NCBI RefSeq assembly: GCF_004795735.1
Contig: NZ_CP039247.1
Coordinates: forward strand, 1,674,001 to 1,738,000
From: Corynebacterium endometrii
Lineage (GTDB): Bacteria; Actinomycetota; Actinomycetes; Mycobacteriales; Mycobacteriaceae
Direction of reading: 5' to 3'
DNA length: 64,000 nucleotides
The position numbers and the translations under genes are program-made. Within the stretch, counting starts at the first letter, position 1. Each line of letters starts with the position of its first letter. Of this stretch, positions 35,998-44,242 are shown piece by piece. Under the pieces are notes generated by a model. That model saw nothing but the letters and a program-made list of their open reading frames with translations. It made no database searches and was not told the origin of the DNA.

Positions 35998-37095
35998 TTA
36001 AGCGTTTGCTTTTTCGTTAGCGTCAACGAAGTTGTTGCCATCATTAGTCTGGCGGGAACCGTTGAACGGCTGGGTGGTGGTTGCGTAAGGGGCCTCACCG
36101 ATGGAAGCCAGTGCCTCAGAGTTTGGAGCATCTGGGTTATCGATTCGGTACTGCATGTAAGCCTTGAAGTTCTCCGGGCTTACGGTGCGAATCTCAAAGT
36201 TCATCATCGCGTGGTAGGTACCGCACATCTCAGCACAGCGGCCAACGAATGCGCCTTCCTTAGTGATCTCCTCTACCTGGAAAGCACGCTCCTGCTGGTT
36301 TGCCTCTGGGTGGGAGTAAACGTCACGCTTGAAGAGGAACTCCGGAACCCAGAAGGAGTGGGATACGTCGCCGGAAGCGAGGCGGAACTCGATAGGAGTA
36401 CCGGTTGGCAGAACCAGAACCGGGATCTCCTCGGTGGTGCCTACGGTCTCAATCTCGTTGAAGTTCAGGTAGGAGATGTCACCCTTGGACTTGCCGTGAA
36501 TCGGGTTAGGATTCTTTACGCCCTCTGGGTCGATGGAGGAGTCCTCCGCGAGTGCCTGACGCTCTTCGTCGGCACCGTTGTAATCCTGGCCGTTAGGGGC
36601 CGCATTACCGGTCAGCGAAGCGTAGCCGAACTTCCAGTTCCACTGGTAGGCGGTAACGTCAACCACTACCTCTGGATCCTTATCCAGCGCGGTAACCTTC
36701 TGCTGCGCCTGAACGGTGAAGAAGAACAGGCCGGTGATGATGATAATTGGCACAACGGTCAGCACCATTTCGAGCGGCAGGTTGTACTGCAGCTGCTTAG
36801 GGAATTCACCCTTGCCAGCCTTCTCGGCCTTCTTCGCGCTCCAGCGGAAGATAGCCACGAGCATGAGGCCCCACATGATAATGCCGATGATCCATGCGGC
36901 AACCCAAACCCAGATCCAGAAGTTGTACATTGCCTCGGCCTCAGGGGTAATACCCCGTGGCCAGCCAAAACCGATTACCTTATTGACTGCCTCTGGCGCT
37001 TTGACATCACAAGCTGCCAGGGCCGAACCACCCAGTGCAAGTGCGCCGGCTAGGCCCACCTTACGGGTGATATTGCGCTTATTACGCTGTCCCAC
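35998..37095 (-). CDS. ctaC: Cytochrome c oxidase subunit II CtaC
   Basis: Carries the CuA centre of the aa3 oxidase. A lipoprotein signal (LAGALALGGSALAAC) is followed by two membrane helices and the CuA cupredoxin domain with ligands in DVSHSFWVPEF and FVGRCAEMCGTYHAMM. An extra loop of about 30 residues within the cupredoxin domain, next to QNYN-like DYNGADEERQ, is typical of corynebacteria and contacts QcrC. I choose the GTG at 37095 (GQRNKRNITRK, 365 residues) with AAAGG upstream; a longer frame adds nine residues. Confidence 0.94.
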   Translation of the reverse strand: MGQRNKRNITRKVGLAGALALGGSALAACDVKAPEAVNKVIGFGWPRGITPEAEAMYNFWIWVWVAAWIIGIIMWGLMLVAIFRWSAKKAEKAGKGEFPKQLQYNLPLEMVLTVVPIIIITGLFFFTVQAQQKVTALDKDPEVVVDVTAYQWNWKFGYASLTGNAAPNGQDYNGADEERQALAEDSSIDPEGVKNPNPIHGKSKGDISYLNFNEIETVGTTEEIPVLVLPTGTPIEFRLASGDVSHSFWVPEFLFKRDVYSHPEANQQERAFQVEEITKEGAFVGRCAEMCGTYHAMMNFEIRTVSPENFKAYMQYRIDNPDAPNSEALASIGEAPYATTTQPFNGSRQTNDGNNFVDANEKANA

Positions 37096-37554
37096 GTGTG
37101 TTCTGCCTTTCTGTCCACACAAAACTTCTCGAACACTTCACGAGCATTCCTATCCAATCAGGATAGTGGATCCAGACCGCTTTGCAGGCCTTTAAGCCCG
37201 TGACAGCTGGACCTCATGGAACGCACAGAATGTTGGTCGGTGATGATGTTACAGGTTCACCTGCCAAATGCCCGATCCGCACCCCCACCTACCGCCGCCC
37301 GCTGTTACCCAATTCACATCGGTTTTAGCGGCGCATCAACCGAAAGTTCGCACCCTAAAGGGGAAGCACTCCCCCATCGCCATCAACACGCTCCGGTTAA
37401 GTCTAAAACCGTGTTCGCCCACGCGGAGCTAAGGCCTAATTTTCGTTCGGAGGGAAACTTGCCGTTTGCCGTGGCGAGATAGGCATTAGCGACGCCTGAG
37501 CCGTACAGTATGTGGAAGCTAGATTTCATAGACATATATAAGGAGTAACCACCC
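37096..37554. promoter_or_regulatory. Divergent control region between ctaC and ltsA
   Basis: About 460 nt with no gene seen. On the plus strand TACAGT at about 37503 is a -10-like hexamer for ltsA, and AAGGAG at about 37540 is its ribosome site. A short hairpin CTATCC-AATCA-GGATAG lies at about 37150, near the ctaC 5' end. I see no further repeats. Confidence 0.45.
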
Positions 37555-39477
37555 ATGTGCGGACTTCTCAGCATGCTCACCGCTAACTCGAACGCGAATG
37601 AGTTTGTGTCTGCCATCGAGGAAGGACTGCCATGCATGCGCCACCGCGGTCCGGACGCCGCAGGTACCTGGCATGACGATTCGGCGGTCTTTGGCTTCAA
37701 CCGTCTTTCCATCATTGACCTCGAGCACTCACACCAGCCCCTGCGCTGGGGCCCGGAAGACAACCCAGAGCGCTACGCCATGACCTTTAATGGCGAGATC
37801 TACAATTACATCGAGCTTCGCGAGGAGCTGCAGGCCGCCGGCTACACCTTTAATACTGAGGGTGACGGCGAGCCAATCGTTGTGGGCTACCACCACTGGG
37901 GTGCGGACGTGGTCAACCACCTGCGCGGTATGTTCGGCATCGTCATCTGGGACACCGAGACCCGCACCATGTTCGCCGCCCGCGACCAGTTCGGCATCAA
38001 GCCGCTGTACTACGCCACCACTGATGCCGGCACCGTGTTTGCTTCGGAGATGAAGTCCATCTTGGAGATGGCCGAGGCCATTAATCTAGACCTCAGCCTT
38101 GATCGCCGCGCCATCGAGCACTACGTGGACTTGCAGTACGTCCCAGAGCCGGAGTCGTTGCACGCGAACATCCGCCGCGTCGAGTCCGGCTGCACCGTCA
38201 CCCTGAAGCCGGGCGGCACCGTGGTTTCTAACCGCTACTTCAAGCCGCGGTTCAACGCGCAGCCGGTACCAAAGGGTAAGGAACAGGATCTTTTTGACCG
38301 CATTGCTCGGGCGCTCGAGGATTCGGTGGAAAAGCACATGCGTGCCGATGTAACCGTTGGCTCCTTCCTGTCCGGCGGCATCGATTCCTCCGCGATTGCC
38401 ACCCTCGCAAAGCGCCACAACCCAAACCTTTTGACATTTACCACCGGCTTCGAGCGTGAGGGCTACTCAGAGGTCGATGTGGCCGCCGAGACCGCTGAGG
38501 CAATTGGCACTGAGCACATCGTGAAAGTGGTCTCCCCCGAGGAGTACGCGGAGTCCATCCCTAAGATCATGTGGTACCTGGATAATCCGGTTGCCGACCC
38601 TTCCTTGGTTCCCCTGTTCTTCGTGGCCCAGGAGGCACGCAAGCACGTCAAGGTTGTTCTTTCCGGCGAGGGCGCGGATGAGCTCTTCGGCGGTTACACC
38701 ATCTATAAGGAGCCACTGTCCCTAGCGCCCTTTGAGAAGATCCCTTCCCCGCTGCGCCAGGGGCTGGGCAAGCTGTCCAGGGTTTTGCCGGATGGGATGA
38801 AGGGCAGGTCATTGCTGGACCGCGGATCCATGACCATGGAGGAGCGTTACTACGGCAACGCGCGCTCCTTTAACTTTGAGCAGATGCAGCGCGTGATCCC
38901 GTGGGCCAAGCGCGAATGGGACCACCGCGAGGTCACCGCGCCAATCTACGCCCAGTCCAAGCACATGGACCCGGTCGCACGCATGCAGCACTTGGACCTG
39001 TTTACCTGGATGCGCGGTGACATCCTGGTCAAGGCGGACAAGATGAACATGGCTAACTCCCTCGAGTTGCGCGTTCCATTCCTAGATAAGGAAGTCTTCG
39101 CCGTTGCGGAGTCCATTCCGTACGATTTGAAGATTGCCAACGGCACCACCAAGTACGCCCTGCGCAAGGCCATGGAGCAGATCGTTCCGCCACACGTGCT
39201 GCACCGCAAGAAGCTGGGCTTCCCGGTTCCTATGCGCCACTGGCTGGCCGGCGATGAACTCTTTGGCTGGGCGCAAGATACCATCAACGACTCCCAGACG
39301 GAGGATATCTTCAACAAGCACGAGGTCATGGAGATGCTCAAGGAGCACCGCGACGGCGTATCGGATCACTCCCGCCGCCTGTGGACCGTGCTCGCGTTCA
39401 TGATCTGGCATGGAATCTTTGTGGAAAAGCGAATCGATCCGCAGATCGAGCACAAGGAGTACCCGGTCAAGCTCTAG
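37555..39477 (+). CDS. ltsA: Glutamine-dependent amidotransferase LtsA (asparagine-synthase family)
   Basis: Amidates a peptidoglycan precursor carboxylate (meso-DAP amidation in corynebacteria); loss gives lysozyme and temperature sensitivity. The N-terminal class II glutaminase domain begins MCGLLSML with catalytic Cys2, with RHRGPDAAGTW and NGEIYNY motifs. The second domain has the synthetase P-loop VGSFLSGGIDSSAIA and SGEGADELFGGY. The product has 640 residues. Distinguishing LtsA from true AsnB rests on the locus next to ctaCF and on length. Confidence 0.9.
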   Translation: MCGLLSMLTANSNANEFVSAIEEGLPCMRHRGPDAAGTWHDDSAVFGFNRLSIIDLEHSHQPLRWGPEDNPERYAMTFNGEIYNYIELREELQAAGYTFNTEGDGEPIVVGYHHWGADVVNHLRGMFGIVIWDTETRTMFAARDQFGIKPLYYATTDAGTVFASEMKSILEMAEAINLDLSLDRRAIEHYVDLQYVPEPESLHANIRRVESGCTVTLKPGGTVVSNRYFKPRFNAQPVPKGKEQDLFDRIARALEDSVEKHMRADVTVGSFLSGGIDSSAIATLAKRHNPNLLTFTTGFEREGYSEVDVAAETAEAIGTEHIVKVVSPEEYAESIPKIMWYLDNPVADPSLVPLFFVAQEARKHVKVVLSGEGADELFGGYTIYKEPLSLAPFEKIPSPLRQGLGKLSRVLPDGMKGRSLLDRGSMTMEERYYGNARSFNFEQMQRVIPWAKREWDHREVTAPIYAQSKHMDPVARMQHLDLFTWMRGDILVKADKMNMANSLELRVPFLDKEVFAVAESIPYDLKIANGTTKYALRKAMEQIVPPHVLHRKKLGFPVPMRHWLAGDELFGWAQDTINDSQTEDIFNKHEVMEMLKEHRDGVSDHSRRLWTVLAFMIWHGIFVEKRIDPQIEHKEYPVKL

Positions 39478-39543
39478 CCTTCCACCCACGCGCGTTAGGG
39501 GCCGGCCAAGCCCTTAGCGCCCCGGGTTAAACGAAGAAGACAT

Positions 39544-39592
39544 GAAAAAGCCCGGTATCCCAGGCCTTTAGGCTCAAGGGATACCGGGCTCT
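39544..39592. terminator. Bidirectional terminator between ltsA and the A-type carrier gene
   Basis: Perfect 13-bp stem AGCCCGGTATCCC / GGGATACCGGGCT. The T-run (TTTTTC) follows on the minus strand, so it mainly serves the 39610 gene, and it can also stop ltsA transcripts. Confidence 0.85.
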
Positions 39593-39609
39593 GCTGTGCC
39601 TAGCGGGCC

Positions 39610-39954
39610 TTAGTTGAAGGAGTCGCCGCAGGCGCAAGAACCGGTTGCGTTTGGGTTGTCAATGGTAAAGCCCTGGGACTCGATGGTGTCCGCGAAGTCA
39701 ATCTTTGCGCCAGCGAGGTAAGGCACGGACATCTTGTCTACTACCAGACGAACGCCGCCAATCAGGTCTTCCTTGTCACCGTCGAGGGTACGGTCATCGA
39801 AGTACAGCTGGTAGCGCAGGCCGGCGCAACCGCCAGGCTGAACCGCGATGCGCAGGGCTAGATCGTCACGGCCCTCCTGGTCGAGTAGGGACTTGGCCTT
39901 AGCTGCGGCGGCATCGGTCAAGATCACGCCGGTGGCGGAAGTTGGAGCAGTCAT
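39610..39954 (-). CDS. HesB/IscA/ErpA-type iron-sulfur cluster carrier
   Basis: A 114-residue A-type carrier. The three conserved cysteines are visible: one in QPGGCAGLRYQL and two in the C-terminal GSCACGDSF. It probably delivers Fe-S clusters to apoproteins such as the Rieske subunit or LipA. It stands alone, convergent with ltsA. Assigning ErpA rather than IscA is not possible from sequence alone. Confidence 0.92.
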   Translation of the reverse strand: MTAPTSATGVILTDAAAAKAKSLLDQEGRDDLALRIAVQPGGCAGLRYQLYFDDRTLDGDKEDLIGGVRLVVDKMSVPYLAGAKIDFADTIESQGFTIDNPNATGSCACGDSFN

Positions 39955-40158
39955 GTGTTCTCCTCAATGTTGTCTCTAGTTCGAGTCTCGTAAGTACCCA
40001 CACTACGCGCATGGCGCCAAACGCGAGCACCGACAAGCCTGTAGCTTTCCCGTGCCACGATACCCTCACGGTTAAGCCATCTGCCATATGTCTCCATTAA
40101 CCCGCCCATGAGGGGATATATTCCCACTTCTGCAACCTTCCTTTGTATGCTGTTGAAC

Positions 40159-40902
40159 GTGAAACTTCCGTGGCAAAAAGATCAAGAGTCCCAGCAGCCG
40201 GGTAAGGCTGCCCCCACCGCCTCCCCAAAGGGGTCCACCGCGGCCGGCGATGCCGCCCACACCGCGGGCAGGGCCGCCGGGGATGCGCAGACCAACCTTC
40301 CCAAGGGCTACACCCCGCCTAAGGGCCGACCTACGCCGAAGCGTGCGGAGCAGGAAATTGCCCGCGGCGTTCGCCGCGATCCCAATAGCATGTCTGATGC
40401 TCAGCGCTACCAGCACCGCAAGGAGCTAAAGAAGTCCCTGAGCAAGCAGGAGTGGAAGGAATATAAGAGGAAGGAAAAGGAAGAAAACCGCCGCATCGCC
40501 CGCGAGAACCAGGCCAAGATGGCCAGCGGCGACGAGCGCTACCTCATGGCCCGCGACCGCGGCCCTGAACGCGCGTTCGTCCGCGACTGGGTTGATTCCC
40601 GCCGCTGGCTGAGCGAGTGGGCCATGCCCGCCGCGCTCATCATGCTTGTCATTATGTTCACCGCTACGTTCGCACCGCGGTTTGCCAACATCACCTCCAC
40701 CATTGCGATGGTGGTCATCGTGCTGTTCGCCATCGAAGGCATCATTATGGGCCGCAAGGTCAACAATGCCGTGCGCATGAAGTTTGAGGGTTCAACCGCC
40801 CCAGGTTTCGGCCTGGGTATGTATGCCTTTGGCCGCGCGACCCAGCCTCGCAAGTGGCGCACCCCGCGTCCGCGCGTCGAGCGCGGCGCTGAGGTAAATT
40901 AA
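40159..40902 (+). CDS. DUF3043 family membrane protein
   Basis: Conserved actinobacterial protein with a charged N-terminal half (KGYTPPKGRPTPKRAEQE, then a Lys/Glu-rich RKEKEENRRIARENQ helix) and two membrane segments near the C-terminus (MPAALIMLVIMFTATFAP and STIAMVVIVLFAIEGIIMG). I choose the GTG at 40159 (KLPWQKDQES), since TATGCT lies 7 nt upstream, suggesting a leaderless transcript; an earlier in-frame start at 40108 is less likely. The product has 247 residues and no known function. Confidence 0.85.
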   Translation: MKLPWQKDQESQQPGKAAPTASPKGSTAAGDAAHTAGRAAGDAQTNLPKGYTPPKGRPTPKRAEQEIARGVRRDPNSMSDAQRYQHRKELKKSLSKQEWKEYKRKEKEENRRIARENQAKMASGDERYLMARDRGPERAFVRDWVDSRRWLSEWAMPAALIMLVIMFTATFAPRFANITSTIAMVVIVLFAIEGIIMGRKVNNAVRMKFEGSTAPGFGLGMYAFGRATQPRKWRTPRPRVERGAEVN

Positions 40903-40907
40903 GCCTC

Positions 40908-41915
40908 ATGGCTGTTTTCACACCTGCCCCGCCGGTTGACGCCGAAGCCGCCGACGCTGTTCGCGTCGGCCTTGGTGCTACGCCGCGCGGGGTTTCCTTT
41001 GGCCGCTTGTGCGAGCCGGCGGCATGGCTAGCCGGGGCGCAGGGACAGGTACCTGCACGCTCCCCGATGAACGCGCGTCTTGTAGTCTTTGCAGGCCATA
41101 ACAGCATTGCTGGGGCCCACTATCAGGGCGCCGGTCTGTCCGCCTTCGCGCCTGCCGCGACGGATGAGCAGGTAGAGGAACTCCGGACCGGTGTGGGCCC
41201 GGTGAGCGCCCTGGCGCGCCGCCTCGGTGTGGGGGTTTCACTCATCAACGTCACGGACACCTGCGGGCCTGCCGGTGGCATAGATACGTCCGATGCCATG
41301 GACGCCGCCACGGTCGATGCCGCTTTCGAACTTGGCGCCAAGGCCGCCAATAGCGCCGTGGATGCCGGCGCCGATCTTTTAATCCCCGCAGAGCTGGGAG
41401 TGGGGGCTACCACCGTAGCCGCGGCCGTGATGGGAGTTATAACGCGCACTGAGCCTGTCCAGATAGTTGGCCCTGGCTCCGGCATCACGGACGCCATGTG
41501 GAAGACCAAGGTGCGCGTGGTCCGCGATGCCATGTTTAGGGCTAGAAATTTCGCCTCCGATCCGCGCGAGCTCATCCAGCTCATCGGCTCCCCTAACCTC
41601 GCGGCGCTCACCGCGTTTATTGCGCAGGCCGCGCAGCGCCGCACCCCTGTGCTCATCGACGGCCCTCTCGTTGCCACCGCCGCCCTGCTGGCGGAAAGGC
41701 TCTCCATCGATTGCCGGCACTGGTGCTACGCCACGGGCATCGGGCCGGAACCGGCGCACCGCCTGGCCCTCCAGGAATTGGGATTGGTTCCGTTGTTGAA
41801 CCTAGATATCCGGGCCGGGGGCGGATTGGGTGCGCTTAATGCGCTCCCTTTGCTGATAAGTGCCGTGGATTTGGCGGCCGGCGAAGTTGCCGCAGTCAGC
41901 CGCAATTTGTCCTAG
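40908..41915 (+). CDS. CobT-like nicotinate-nucleotide:dimethylbenzimidazole phosphoribosyltransferase, probable loss of catalytic Glu
   Basis: Family member that would make alpha-ribazole phosphate for the lower ligand of cobalamin. It has the CobT fold signature VVFAGHNSIAGAHYQ (normally GDHGV-like), VTDTCGPAGGID, GVGATTVAAAV and the DGPLVATAALLA block. In canonical CobT the C-terminal loop is LGEGTGA with the catalytic Glu; here it reads AGGGLGA with Gly305 at that position, so activity is doubtful. The length (335 residues) is near normal. No cobU, cobS or cobC gene is adjacent, unlike in many corynebacteria. Confidence 0.75.
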   Translation: MAVFTPAPPVDAEAADAVRVGLGATPRGVSFGRLCEPAAWLAGAQGQVPARSPMNARLVVFAGHNSIAGAHYQGAGLSAFAPAATDEQVEELRTGVGPVSALARRLGVGVSLINVTDTCGPAGGIDTSDAMDAATVDAAFELGAKAANSAVDAGADLLIPAELGVGATTVAAAVMGVITRTEPVQIVGPGSGITDAMWKTKVRVVRDAMFRARNFASDPRELIQLIGSPNLAALTAFIAQAAQRRTPVLIDGPLVATAALLAERLSIDCRHWCYATGIGPEPAHRLALQELGLVPLLNLDIRAGGGLGALNALPLLISAVDLAAGEVAAVSRNLS

Positions 41916-41926
41916 TAGACGTGCGG

Positions 41927-42745
41927 TTAGCCAGCTGCCCTGGCGTGCAACCAGAAACGCTTTTCCGTCAGGGCAATCCTGTCCCCAGCCGCCGCTGAGT
42001 TAGCCAGCTCACGCAGGACATCCGCGTGTTTTTCGACGTCGAACTCCGGCGCTTCCCACGGGCAGTATCCCAAGTAAGTAATTAGCGTTTCGACGTCATC
42101 GAAGTGCATATGCCCGGCCCGTTCTCCGCTGTCGACAATCTCCAGCCCGGCGTCTTTCACCATCGCAGTGTAGTGCGACAGGTTCACATCAGGGTATTGG
42201 CTCTCACCACCAAACCATGTCAGCAATTCGGGACAATTGTCGCCGCTGACTTGCTGGGTCAGAAAAATCCCGGCGGGCCGGAGAACCCGGGCGACTTCCT
42301 CAGCGGAAAAGCTTTCATGCCGGGACATGACCACGTCAAGGTAATTGTCCGGCTACGGAATGGTGTCACCGGATTCGGCATCGCAGGCGCGGACCTCTAC
42401 CCCGTACCCCTTCAGATTCTCCGTCGCCACGGGAATGTTGGGCTCCCACCCTTCCGTAGCCCAGATTTCCGGCACATCCGGCCCCAACTGTTCGATGATT
42501 GCGATGAGCCGCTCCCCGCCACCGGTGCCCAGGTCTAGCACCCGGCGCGCACTACGCATCGCGGCCAGACAGTGGGCATCAAAATCCCAGTCGGGCTCAG
42601 AGGACGATACACGGTCGGCAATTGACGCGAAGCCCCCACCATGGTCGCTTGCGCATGAAGGCGGGACCAGCGGTCCCGCCTTCGGAGTTAGCCATAAGGT
42701 CAACCGGAGCAATCCCGCGAGCCCGACCAATTCTTTTGCTTTCAT
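41927..42745 (-). pseudogene. Class I SAM-dependent methyltransferase interrupted by an in-frame amber codon
   Basis: One continuous minus-strand frame of 272 codons with a single internal TAG at 42353-42355. The upstream part (42745-42356) has the SAM motif RRVLDLGTGGGERL and ends GDTIP before the stop; the downstream part resumes immediately as PDNYLDVVMSRHESF and HFDDVETLITYLGYCPW. Because the frame is unchanged across the TAG, this is a nonsense mutation and not a frameshift. The substrate is unknown. The two halves are unlikely to act separately, though restart at the GTG at 42334 is possible. Confidence 0.8.
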
Positions 42746-42757
42746 GCGTTGACTAAG

Positions 42758-42825
42758 TGCAACAAATACGTTCGATCACCGGCCAAAACCACCGGATCTC
42801 TCCCAGATCGAACGAGTTTGTTGCA
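42758..42825. repeat. 68-bp palindromic element, copy 1
   Basis: 20-nt arms TGCAACAAATACGTTCGATC (42758-42777) and GATCGAACGAGTTTGTTGCA (42806-42825) are inverted repeats with two mismatched pairs around a 28-nt loop. A second copy follows at 42851. Confidence 0.85.
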
Positions 42826-42850
42826 CCCCGCCTGCCAAATCATAGCTATC

Positions 42851-42918
42851 CGCAACAAATACGTTCGATCGCCCCCGATGAATGCATGATCTAGCCACGA
42901 TCGAACGAGTTTGTTGCA
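42851..42918. repeat. 68-bp palindromic element, copy 2
   Basis: Same two arms (42851-42870 and 42899-42918) and the same 28-nt loop length as copy 1, but an unrelated loop sequence. The copies start 93 bp apart. Confidence 0.85.
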
Positions 42919-43001
42919 CGCCAACCCCAATCCCCGCCAAATAGACGAATCCCCACGCCACCATCAAGGCGAACGCGGGGAAACCTAAAAGCAAACGGGT
43001 G

Positions 43002-44105
43002 CTACTTCACCAGGGTGTGCAGCCAGCCGTGCGTGTCCTCGACGGAACCGCGCTGGATGCCCGTGAGCGCCTCGCGAAGCTTCATGGTTACCTCGCCGGC
43101 CTCATTGTTATTAATGAGGTACTCGCCGTCCTTGCTTGCCACGTGACCCACCGGGGTGATGACGGCGGCGGTACCGCAGGCGAAGGCCTCGGTCATTGCG
43201 CCGGATGCTACGTCCTCGCGCCATTCATCCGTAGTGATTCGGCGTTCTTCCACCTTGTAGCCCAAATCCTGCGCCACCTGCAGGAGGGACTTGCGGGTGA
43301 TGCCCGGAAGCAGTGAGCCGGACAAGGATGGGGTCACGATGGTGACATCATCGCCGGAACCGTAGACAAACATCAGGTTCATGCCGCCCATTTCCTCGAT
43401 GTACTTGTGCTCAATCGCATCAAGCCACACCACCTGGTCGCAGCCCTTTTCCTCCGCCTGCGCCTGGGCCAAAAGGGAGCCCGCATAGTTACCCGCGAAC
43501 TTGGCCGCTCCGCAGCCACCGGGGGCGGCGCGGACGTAATCCTTAGACAGCCAGACCTTCACCGGCTTAACTCCGCCCTTGAAGTAGGCACCAGCCGGGG
43601 ATGCAATGAGGATGTAGCGGTAGGCGTCCGCCGGGTGAACGCCCAGGGATACCTCAGTGGAGATCATGAACGGGCGCAGGTACAGGGAGGCCTCTCCGCC
43701 GGCGGCCGGCACCCAGTCCTGGTCCGCCTCTACGAGCACCTGCACGGATTTCAGGAATTCCTCGACCGGCAGCTGCGGCATGGCCAGGCGGTCAGCAGAG
43801 TCGTTGAGGCGTTTGCCGTTTTCATCAGGACGGAAGGCCACGATGGTGCCATCCTCATGACGGTAGGCCTTGAGACCCTCGAAGATTGCCTGGCCGTAAT
43901 GGAACACGTTGGTCGCCGGATCCATGGTGACGGGGCCGTAGGGCTGGAGCTGGGCGTTGTGCCAACCCTTATCCTTGGTCCAATCGATGGTCACCATGTG
44001 GTCCGTAAATTCCTTGCCGAAGCCTGGGTTTTCCAAGATGGCCTGACGCTCAGCGGCCGGGCGTGCGTTTTCGTTGCGGGTTACCTGATACTCCAAAGAA
44101 GTCAT
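43002..44105 (-). CDS. ilvE: Branched-chain amino acid aminotransferase IlvE
   Basis: PLP-dependent fold-type IV transaminase interconverting leucine, isoleucine and valine with their oxo acids. Motifs: [18 protein letters not shown] at the substrate site, [20 protein letters not shown] with the PLP neighbourhood followed by [10 protein letters not shown], and [12 protein letters not shown]. The start at 44105 ([11 protein letters not shown]) is chosen; the longer frame continues into the pepA promoter region. The product has 367 residues. TAGATT 10 nt upstream of the ATG suggests a short or absent leader. Divergent from pepA. Confidence 0.95.
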   Translation of the reverse strand: MTSLEYQVTRNENARPAAERQAILENPGFGKEFTDHMVTIDWTKDKGWHNAQLQPYGPVTMDPATNVFHYGQAIFEGLKAYRHEDGTIVAFRPDENGKRLNDSADRLAMPQLPVEEFLKSVQVLVEADQDWVPAAGGEASLYLRPFMISTEVSLGVHPADAYRYILIASPAGAYFKGGVKPVKVWLSKDYVRAAPGGCGAAKFAGNYAGSLLAQAQAEEKGCDQVVWLDAIEHKYIEEMGGMNLMFVYGSGDDVTIVTPSLSGSLLPGITRKSLLQVAQDLGYKVEERRITTDEWREDVASGAMTEAFACGTAAVITPVGHVASKDGEYLINNNEAGEVTMKLREALTGIQRGSVEDTHGWLHTLVK

Positions 44106-44242
44106 GGAACTTAATCTACTCCGCCAGTCAAGAACCCACAGCAATATGCCACTGCATTCTCCCGTACCCAACACGTTGAGGCCAAGAATGGCTAAAGTGG
44201 GAAGGTCGAAACTGTTTCTGACAAAACCTTAGGAGGATAACT

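Noticed and set aside
35416..37053. 545-residue plus-strand frame opposite ctaC and ctaF
   Set aside because: Antisense shadow of two confidently identified oxidase genes; no ribosome site or motifs.
42758..42918. CRISPR array
   Set aside because: Only two units, palindromic arms at both ends of each 68-bp unit and no cas genes nearby.
42742..42930. 62-residue minus-strand frame over the palindrome pair
   Set aside because: Its repeated CNKLVRS/DRTYLL peptide pattern is just translation of the two DNA repeats; the repeats are better explained as a non-coding element.
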